A DNA stretch of 26,290 nucleotides from JACDBE01 sp051002015 (GTDB lineage Bacteria; Actinomycetota; Acidimicrobiia; Spongiisociales; UBA5794). How positions within the stretch are numbered: position 1 is the first letter of the stretch; every line of letters starts with the position of its first letter. Of the stretch, positions 21,367 to 26,290 are shown piece by piece. The translations under genes were made by a program, and so were the position numbers. The notes under the pieces are model-generated. The model was given only the letters and a program-made list of their open reading frames with translations, was not told the DNA's origin and searched no databases. The DNA is taken from assembly GCA_051002015.1 (NCBI GenBank), contig JBPCMS010000040.1, forward strand, positions 1 through 26,290, read 5' to 3'.

Positions 21367-22578
21367 CTACTTGCGCACCGCCTCGGCGGGAGGGGTCCGG
21401 GCGGCACGGCGGGCCGGGTAGAGGCCGGCGATCGCCCCCACCAGCAAGGCGACCCCGATGCTGGCGGCGATCCCCGCCGGGGGGACGTCGAGGGTGAGCC
21501 CGCGGTTGGCGGCGAAGGCGATGGTGATGGCCGACCCGAGCAGGGTGCCGGCCACCCCGCCGATCAGGGCGAGCAGCATCGACTCGACCAGGAACTGCAT
21601 CCGGATGTGACCTCGGGTGGCGCCGAGGGCTCGGCGCACCCCGATCTCGGTGCGCCGCTCCAGCACCGACATCACCATGATGTTGGCGATGGCCACCCCG
21701 GCCACCAGCAGGGCGACCGTCCCGAGCCCGATGAGCAGCCCGGTGAGCGCCTGGTCTGCCGCCCTTCTCGCCAGCAGGGCGTCGGCGGGGCGGGTGACCT
21801 CGACGGCGTCTGGTTGCTGCGGGTTGACGGTGGCCGGGATCACCTCGGCGACGTCGTTGAGCGAATCGGGGTCGGCGCGGACGTAGAGCGTGGTTGGGGA
21901 CTGGGTGGTGTCGAACAGCTCGGCCGCCACCGGGTAGCCGATCAGCGCCCCCCGCTCGAGGTCGGGGTGGAGGGGCATCTCGTCGAGCACCCCGATCACG
22001 GTGAACCAGGTGCCCCCGATGAACACCCGGGGTCGGGGATCGAGGTCGGTGATCCCCAGCCGCTCGGCGGCGACTTCGCCCAGCACAACGGCGGGGACCT
22101 GCTCGGTGGCGGCGTCGATGAAGCGTCCGGAGGCGAGGTCCGAGCTCAGTTCGTCGACAAGGTCGGTCCGGGCGGCGAACACCCCGATCCCGCCGGTCTC
22201 CAGCTCCCCGATGAGGTGGTTGCGGCGCACCGTGGCATCGACCGAGGTCACCTGGGTGGCCGACTCCACCGGGCCGATCCTGGCCGCCATCACCCCGGCC
22301 TCCTCGGGCACCTCGGTGCCGCCGCCGAGGATCCCGGAGCCGGGGGTGACCCGGAGCAGGTTGGTGCCCAGCCGGTCGAGGGTGCGGATGAGGTCGGCCC
22401 GCCCCGAGGCCGAGATCCCGATGACGGCGACGATGGCGGCGATGCCGATGGCGATGCCCACCGCGGTCAGCACCGCTCGGGCGGGGTGGGCGGTGAGGCC
22501 GCGGGCGCCCAGCCCGACCAGGTCGGCGGTGCGGACGCTGCTTTTCAGATGTGGGCTCCTCAGGTCTGGGCTCCTCAC
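21367..22578 (-). CDS. MacB/FtsX-type ABC transporter permease
   Basis: 403-aa permease. An N-terminal membrane helix (ARAVLTAVGIAIGIAAIVAV) precedes a periplasmic MacB-PCD domain (about 45-270; VIGVLDEMPLHPDLERGALIG is part of it, shown by VLDEMPLHPDLERGA), followed by the FtsX core with three helices: LLIGLGTVALLVAGVAIANI, then SVLERRTEIGVRRALGATRG (the loop touching the ATPase) and FLVESMLLALIGGVAGTLLG, and a last helix near IGVALLVGAIAGLYPARRAA. Likely exports a substrate to the outside or energises the adaptor. Start GTG 22578 overlaps the ATPase stop as GTGA; no clear ribosome site. The first ten codons contain a tandem 15-bp duplication. Confidence 0.9.
   Translation of the reverse strand: MRSPDLRSPHLKSSVRTADLVGLGARGLTAHPARAVLTAVGIAIGIAAIVAVIGISASGRADLIRTLDRLGTNLLRVTPGSGILGGGTEVPEEAGVMAARIGPVESATQVTSVDATVRRNHLIGELETGGIGVFAARTDLVDELSSDLASGRFIDAATEQVPAVVLGEVAAERLGITDLDPRPRVFIGGTWFTVIGVLDEMPLHPDLERGALIGYPVAAELFDTTQSPTTLYVRADPDSLNDVAEVIPATVNPQQPDAVEVTRPADALLARRAADQALTGLLIGLGTVALLVAGVAIANIMVMSVLERRTEIGVRRALGATRGHIRMQFLVESMLLALIGGVAGTLLGSAITIAFAANRGLTLDVPPAGIAASIGVALLVGAIAGLYPARRAARTPPAEAVRK
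22546..22575. repeat. Tandem 15-bp duplication at 5' end of permease gene
   Basis: 22546-22560 and 22561-22575 agree at 13 of 15 bases, coding for RSPDL-RSPHL on the minus strand. Each copy holds an AGGAG element, so the second might serve as a ribosome site for a start further inside the gene. Probably a replication-slippage duplication. Confidence 0.55.
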
Positions 22579-23258
22579 GCCGGGGCCCCGTCGGAGACGA
22601 CCCGCCCGTCGCGCAGGGTGACGATGCGGGGAAAGCGGGAGGCCACCTCGGCGTCGTGGGTGATCACCACGATGGTGGAGCCTGCGCCATTGAGCTCGAC
22701 CAGCAGGTCGGCGATCTCGGCGGTGGTGGCGGTGTCGAGGTTCCCGGTCGGCTCGTCGGCGAAGACGATCCCGGGGTCGCCCACCAGCGCCCGGGCGATG
22801 GCCACCCGCTGCCGCTCGCCCCCGGAGAGCTGGTCGGGCCGGTGGTCGAGCCGGTGGCCGAGCCCGACCCGGGCCAAAGCCTCGGTGGCGGCGGCGAGAC
22901 GCCTGCGGCGGGGCACCCCGCGGTAGATCAGCGCCTCGGCCACGTTGGCGGTGGCGTCGATCCCCTCGATCAGGAAGAAGTCCTGGAACACGAACCCGAT
23001 GCGGTGCGAGCGCAGCCCGGACAGCTCGCCGTCCGACAGCGTGGCCAGATCGACGCCGTCGACCCTGACCGTTCCGCTGGTGGGCAGATCGAGGGCCCCC
23101 ATCAGGTTGAGCAGGGTGGACTTGCCCGAACCCGACGGGCCCACCACCGCGGTCAGCTCGCCGGGCTCGATGATCAGATCGATGTCCGCCAGGGCGGTGA
23201 CGCGTGGTGGACCGGGATAGACCTTGCCGGCGGTGTCGAGCGCGAGGACGGCGGTCAT
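22575..23258 (-). CDS. ABC transporter ATP-binding protein (MacB/LolD type)
   Basis: 227-aa nucleotide-binding subunit. Walker A GPSGSGKSTLLNLMG (about 40-54), Q-loop GFVFQDFFLIEG, signature LSGGERQRVAIARAL, Walker B IVFADEPTGNLD and the switch histidine in VVITHDAEVA are all intact. The stretch MGALDLPTSGTVRVDG is typical of the LolD/MacB subgroup, which drives mechanotransmission-type exporters. Two bp separate it from the upstream adaptor gene and its stop overlaps the permease GTG. No clear ribosome site precedes ATG 23258, so it probably relies on coupling to the adaptor. Confidence 0.95.
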   Translation of the reverse strand: MTAVLALDTAGKVYPGPPRVTALADIDLIIEPGELTAVVGPSGSGKSTLLNLMGALDLPTSGTVRVDGVDLATLSDGELSGLRSHRIGFVFQDFFLIEGIDATANVAEALIYRGVPRRRRLAAATEALARVGLGHRLDHRPDQLSGGERQRVAIARALVGDPGIVFADEPTGNLDTATTAEIADLLVELNGAGSTIVVITHDAEVASRFPRIVTLRDGRVVSDGAPA

Positions 23259-23260
23259 GA

Positions 23261-24328
23261 TCAGCCGGCGACGACGACGCGCTGGCCCGGTTCCACCTCA
23301 CCGACGATCTCGACCAGCCCGTCGGCGAAGGCGCCGATCTCGACCCCGACCAGCCGGGTGGTCGATTCCTCGGCGACCTCGACCGCGTAGCCGCCTTCGG
23401 CCAGGGCGAGCAACGCCTCCACCGGGACGGCGAGCACGTTCCGGGCGGTGCTCGATGCGACGTCGACGTCGACCGGGGCCTCGTCGAGGTCGATCACCAG
23501 GCTCTCGTCGGCGAGCTCGATGGTCACCTCCACCACCCGTCGCCCCTCGCCGTCGGCGCCGTCCGTGGTGATGACCAGCCGGCTCACCTGGCGTACGGTG
23601 CCGGTGGTGACGGCGTCGTCCGGAAGCGTGATCGACACCTCGTCGTCGGCGGTGAGCAGGTCCTGGCGATCGGCGTCGAGCAGCACCACCACCTCATGGT
23701 TGCGGGCGGATACGGCGTACACCGGGGCGCCGGGGGCGATGACCGCCCCGACCGCGGTGGCGGCGACACCGACCCGGATCGGACCGGACACGAACACGAC
23801 GTCGCCCAGACCGACGATCCCGGTCTCCTCCCGTCCCAGCGACGCCTGCCAGGCCTCGACGGCGGTGGTGGTGGCGTCGTCGAAGGTGTCGTCGACGACG
23901 AGCCCGCCGTCTGCGGTGAACCCGAGCGCCTCCAGGTTGGTCTCGAGCTGGGCGACATCGGCGCCGTCGGTGACCGTCTCGTCGAGGATGCGCCACATCG
24001 GCCGGTCCCCGAACATGGTGATCACCGCCAGACCGTTGAGCTCGTACGCCGCCTCGCCCCGTGCGATCACGGCGCCGCCCTCGGGGAGACCGGTGATGGT
24101 CCCGGTCCCCGAGGCGTACAGGGTGCGGGGGGACCGGTAGCGGAGGGTGCCGTCGAGGGTCTCCCGCTCCACCAGGTCGGTGCGGACGACCTCCACCGTT
24201 GCCGGGGGAGACGACACCGGGTCGGCGGTGGCGGTGTCGTCACCGATTCGGTCGACGGCGACGAAGACGGCGATACCGGCCAGGATCAGGGCGAGGATCC
24301 CGAGCGGTATGGCGAGGCGTCGGTTCAC
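23261..24328 (-). CDS. Membrane-fusion adaptor with peptidoglycan-binding insert
   Basis: 355-aa efflux adaptor (HlyD/MacA-like). One N-terminal membrane helix (LAIPLGILALILAGIAVFVA), then a barrel-sandwich start (VEVVRTDLVERETLDGTL), an inserted peptidoglycan-binding module (DVAQLETNLEALGFTADGG, DATTTAVEAWQASLG; about 120-175), and membrane-proximal beta domains ending VGEVEPGQRVVVAG. Such peptidoglycan-binding inserts are frequent in actinobacterial adaptors that stand with MacB-like ABC pairs, where there is no TolC partner. GTG 24328 overlaps the stop of the lipoprotein gene (GTGA). The frame is open further upstream but that part is not adaptor-like. Confidence 0.88.
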   Translation of the reverse strand: MNRRLAIPLGILALILAGIAVFVAVDRIGDDTATADPVSSPPATVEVVRTDLVERETLDGTLRYRSPRTLYASGTGTITGLPEGGAVIARGEAAYELNGLAVITMFGDRPMWRILDETVTDGADVAQLETNLEALGFTADGGLVVDDTFDDATTTAVEAWQASLGREETGIVGLGDVVFVSGPIRVGVAATAVGAVIAPGAPVYAVSARNHEVVVLLDADRQDLLTADDEVSITLPDDAVTTGTVRQVSRLVITTDGADGEGRRVVEVTIELADESLVIDLDEAPVDVDVASSTARNVLAVPVEALLALAEGGYAVEVAEESTTRLVGVEIGAFADGLVEIVGEVEPGQRVVVAG

Positions 24329-24888
24329 TCGCCCAGTCCAGGTATGCCGACCTGGCGGCGGCACAGGTCGAGAGCGTCCTGGAATCCCAGGTCGGCGAAA
24401 TCGGTGAATGCCGTGATCGGGAAGGGGATGGCGGCGGAGGCGTCCGGATCGGGGAAGTCGGTGATGCCCTGACGCCGCATGCACACCGCGAACTCCTGCA
24501 GCCCGTCCTGGAGCAGCGCCTGCAGCTCGGGATCATCGGCGAAGGAGAAGGCGCCGGCGTCGGTGAGGATGGGGAGGCATGCATCGGCCGCTCCCTGCAC
24601 CTCGGGTGACTCGAGATCGATCCCGGCGATGTCCTCGGGCCGGATGATGGGTGCGCCCGAGGCGTCGAGCTGGACGTCGGGCACCTCGACGCCCCGGTCG
24701 CGCAGACAGGCGGTGAAGTCGAGCAGGGCGTCCTCGATGCCCTGGCGTCCTCCGTCTCCTCCCGCGCCGTCCCCACCGGAGAGCGAGGCCACGTCCTCGC
24801 CATCGGCGTCGTCACCGCCGCAGGCTGCCAGCAGGCTCAAGACGAGCACCAGCACCAGCGGGATGAGGATTCGGTTGGGAACGGCCAC
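24325..24888 (-). CDS. Lipoprotein heading the ABC exporter operon
   Basis: 187-aa lipoprotein of unknown function. Signal peptide with lipobox: NRILIPLVLVLVLSLLAAC, with the lipidated cysteine at about residue 23, followed by an acidic/Gly-rich linker. The mature part has two similar elements, FTACLRDRGVEVPDV and FAVCMRRQGITDFPDP, plus two further cysteines (AADACLPI, LDLCRRQVG), suggesting two related halves held by disulfides. Proteins with this CxRxxG(V/I)xxPDP pattern are common next to MacAB-like genes in actinobacteria. I start at GTG 24888 (GGGAG 6 nt upstream); GTG 24891 is equivalent and longer upstream starts add a non-signal sequence. Probably first gene of the operon; a palindrome lies 24 nt upstream. 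Confidence 0.78.
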   Translation of the reverse strand: MAVPNRILIPLVLVLVLSLLAACGGDDADGEDVASLSGGDGAGGDGGRQGIEDALLDFTACLRDRGVEVPDVQLDASGAPIIRPEDIAGIDLESPEVQGAADACLPILTDAGAFSFADDPELQALLQDGLQEFAVCMRRQGITDFPDPDASAAIPFPITAFTDFADLGFQDALDLCRRQVGIPGLGE

Positions 24889-24911
24889 CACGGGCTCCCG
24901 GCTGGCGATCA

Positions 24912-24926
24912 CCGGTACGGTACCGG
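24912..24926. promoter_or_regulatory. Palindrome upstream of the exporter operon
   Basis: CCGGTAC-G-GTACCGG, a perfect 15-nt odd palindrome 24 bp upstream of the lipoprotein GTG, in the 82-bp gap after the acylphosphatase gene. It is well placed for a repressor site; no regulator gene adjoins. It could also form a hairpin ending acylphosphatase transcription. Confidence 0.4.
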
Positions 24927-24970
24927 GGCCCGGGGGCAACCCGTCGTGCGACCGCGGTGTCGCCCAACCG

Positions 24971-25249
24971 TCAGCGGACGGCGAATCCGCTCGCCCCGGC
25001 AAGCGGCTCCTGGCGCACCTCGATGCCGGTCACCTCGGCGTACCGCGGCCCGGTGCGGCACCAGGCCACGGCCCGAGCCACGGCGAGCTCGGGCCCCTCG
25101 AACACGGCCTCCACCGCGCCGTCGGCCCGGTTGGCCACCCATCCGGCCAACCCGAGCGACACGGCGTGGCGGCGGCACGACTCCCGGAACCAGACCCCCT
25201 GCACCCGGCCGGAGACCACGACCCGGTACCGCACCTGTGCGCCGTCCAT
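24971..25249 (-). CDS. acyP: Acylphosphatase
   Basis: 92-aa enzyme that hydrolyses acyl phosphates in the cytoplasm. The signature is clear: VSGRVQGVWFRESCRR with catalytic Arg22, then GLAGWVANRADGAVEAVFEG with catalytic Asn40, and AVAWCRTGPRYAEVTGIEV near the end. The length is exactly that of the family. ATG 25249 is preferred; the frame extends to ATG 25282, but those 11 extra codons (SWRPHLPSGG) run into the upstream repeat cluster and do not resemble the family. The ribosome site is weak. The repeat cluster at 25277-25350 lies directly upstream and may have replaced its original promoter region. Confidence 0.93.
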   Translation of the reverse strand: MDGAQVRYRVVVSGRVQGVWFRESCRRHAVSLGLAGWVANRADGAVEAVFEGPELAVARAVAWCRTGPRYAEVTGIEVRQEPLAGASGFAVR

Positions 25250-25276
25250 GCCACCGGAGGGTAGGTGAGGCCGCCA

Positions 25277-25350
25277 GGACATCGTTCCGGTGGAACCGTC
25301 GACACATCGTTCCGCTAGTGGAGGTGGGTTGCCGCAGGGACATCGTTCCG
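25277..25350. mobile_element. Cluster of ACATCGTTCCG repeats, probable insertion-sequence end
   Basis: ACATCGTTCCG occurs at 25279-25289, 25304-25314 and 25340-25350. Copies one and three share the longer context GCCGC(C/A)(A/G)GG before it. The first copy also forms GTTCC-GGT-GGAAC. Groups of such short repeats mark the ends of some insertion sequences (IS481-like ends come to mind). No transposase gene is present; the stretch 25351-25523 beyond shows no recognisable coding content. Family assignment is inference. Confidence 0.5.
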
Positions 25351-25523
25351 TTGTTGGCTCGTTTGGCCGTGTTGATCAAGCGCTCAAGGCGGCTAAAGGA
25401 GGCGTGGAGCTTCGACCCCAACCTGGCCGGCGCTTCGGATGGATGCCGGCTGGGCGTCGGTGAGCGCCGCGCTTGTTCGCAGCGTCAGGGCGGGTGATCC
25501 CGGCCCGCGCCGAGCGCGACGGG

Positions 25524-26290
25524 CTAGCGCATCGACAGGATGCCGGTGGGCGCCTGGACGGTGATGGTCAGGCTGAGGCTGCCCCGCAGTCCGGTGAGGA
25601 GGTCGACCGTCTGCAGCGTGACCACATACGTTCCGGGGGTGCCGTAGCTCTTGGTGAAGGTCTGACTGCGGGTGGAGAGGCTCGACCCGTCGCCGAACGT
25701 CACCAGGCGGCGGTGGCTCCCGGTATGGGCATCGGTGAAGGTGATCACCTGCCCGACCGAGACGGTGGTGGCACTGGCGGTGAACTGGGCGACCGGTTCG
25801 GGATTGTCGACGGTCACCGACACCGCGGCCGACGTGGTGGCGTTTCCGGCGGAGTCGGTGGCCACGGCGGTGAGGGTGTGGGTGCCGTCGGCGACCGTGG
25901 TGGTGTCCCAGGCGTGGTCGTACGGCGCGGTGGTGAGGGTGGCGACGGTGGCCCCGTCCACCACGAGTTGGACCGAAGACACGGCAACGTCGTCGGTGGC
26001 GGTCATGGTCACGGTGATCGTGCCGGAGACGGTGGTCCCCCCGGCAGGGGCGTCGATCGACACGGTCGGTGCGGTGGTGTCCGCGATGAGCACGTCGACA
26101 CCGTTGGAGGCGACGGACTGGTTGCCTGCGGCGTCCTTGGCATGCACGGTGTAGGTGTGGGTCACGGCGGCGGCGACGTCGACGTCGAGGTAGGTCAAGC
26201 CGGTGACGGTGGCGATGTCGGCGCCGTTCCGCTTGACGACGTACCCGGTGACGCCGACGTTGTCCGATGCCGCCCCCCAGGTGAGGGTGA
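25524..26290 (-). CDS. Secreted FN3/Ig-like/PKD multidomain protein (N-terminus outside window)
   Basis: C-terminal 255 residues of a larger extracellular protein. In order: a fibronectin-III-like repeat (LTWGAASDNVGVTGYVVKR, then THTYTVHAKDAAGNQS), a bacterial Ig-like domain (TAPTVSIDAPAGGTTVSGTI, DDVAVSSVQLVVDG, DGTHTLTAVATDSAGNAT), and a final PKD-type domain (PVAQFTASATTVSVGQVITF, VTFGDGSS, GTPGTYVVTLQTVD) that ends in LSMR. These modules usually space out a catalytic or adhesive domain at the cell surface. The frame is open to the window edge, so the start is not seen; TTG 26198 is merely the first possible initiator. No sortase signal or membrane anchor at the C-terminus, so the protein is probably released or anchored elsewhere. 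Confidence 0.88.
   Translation of the reverse strand, partial: TLTWGAASDNVGVTGYVVKRNGADIATVTGLTYLDVDVAAAVTHTYTVHAKDAAGNQSVASNGVDVLIADTTAPTVSIDAPAGGTTVSGTITVTMTATDDVAVSSVQLVVDGATVATLTTAPYDHAWDTTTVADGTHTLTAVATDSAGNATTSAAVSVTVDNPEPVAQFTASATTVSVGQVITFTDAHTGSHRRLVTFGDGSSLSTRSQTFTKSYGTPGTYVVTLQTVDLLTGLRGSLSLTITVQAPTGILSMR

Noticed and set aside
21265..22926. Open frame of 553 codons on the plus strand across the permease and ATPase
   Set aside because: Antisense to two well-supported genes, with no domain of its own.
25351..25523. Transposase fragment beside the ACATCGTTCCG repeats
   Set aside because: Translations of both strands (for example SRLERLINTAKRANN on the minus strand) show no DDE or helix-turn-helix motif that could be trusted.

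Overview
The window is a high-GC chromosomal segment with dense, short-spaced operons, many GTG starts, GTGA/ATGA/TGATG gene overlaps and several apparently leaderless genes. This fits an actinomycete-type bacterium (phylum Actinomycetota). An Acidimicrobiia-like lineage is plausible from the gene content, but the sequence alone does not settle it. No rRNA, tRNA or CRISPR array was found, and both ends cut through genes.

Layout. (1) 1-4059, plus: the distal part of a Tad/Flp tight-adherence pilus locus: the C-terminal part of the TadA/CpaF ATPase, TadB and TadC platform proteins, then four small one-segment proteins that each carry a prepilin-like Lys/Arg-Gly junction before the membrane segment (a 60-aa pilin-like protein, two TadE-like proteins, one TadG-like protein). 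(2) 4084-5642, minus: a class I methyltransferase broken by a one-base frameshift, and a membrane protein with a C-terminal LysM domain. (3) 5735-8267, plus: a possible HIT-family gene remnant, a SulP/STAS anion permease and a VapBC toxin-antitoxin pair. (4) 8357-9289, minus: an Obg/DRG-type GTPase with a TGS domain, whose ribosome binding site can be hidden in a hairpin. (5) 9541-12343, plus: a two-gene operon of a GcvT-like folate-dependent aminomethyltransferase (apparently with a CTG start) and a PYROXD2-like FAD oxidoreductase. (6) 12486-16781, minus: an operon of a HisC-like aminotransferase, a fused alpha-beta E1 and an E2 of a branched-chain 2-oxoacid dehydrogenase-type complex. Transamination of an amino acid followed by oxidative decarboxylation to acyl-CoA is the natural reading; E3 is not in the window. 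(7) 17009-20615, plus: an ECF sigma factor overlapping a 1022-aa membrane protein that looks like an anti-sigma factor with a very large beta-propeller sensor outside the membrane. (8) 20698-21186, plus: an Lrp/AsnC regulator preceded by a perfect 16-bp inverted repeat. (9) 21367-24888, minus: a MacAB-like exporter operon (lipoprotein, adaptor with a peptidoglycan-binding insert, ABC ATPase, FtsX-type permease). (10) 24971-25249, minus: acylphosphatase. (11) 25524-end, minus: the C-terminal part of a secreted FN3/Ig/PKD multidomain protein.

Two short intergenic stretches (21224-21325 and 25277-25350) hold clustered degenerate repeats that look like ends left by vanished insertion sequences. 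The points most worth following are the sigma factor/giant propeller anti-sigma pair, the uncharacterised GcvT-PYROXD2 pair with its missed N-terminus, the Lrp operator, the hairpin over the GTPase ribosome binding site, the cluster of extended -10/leaderless promoters at 4730-7621, and the repeat clusters.
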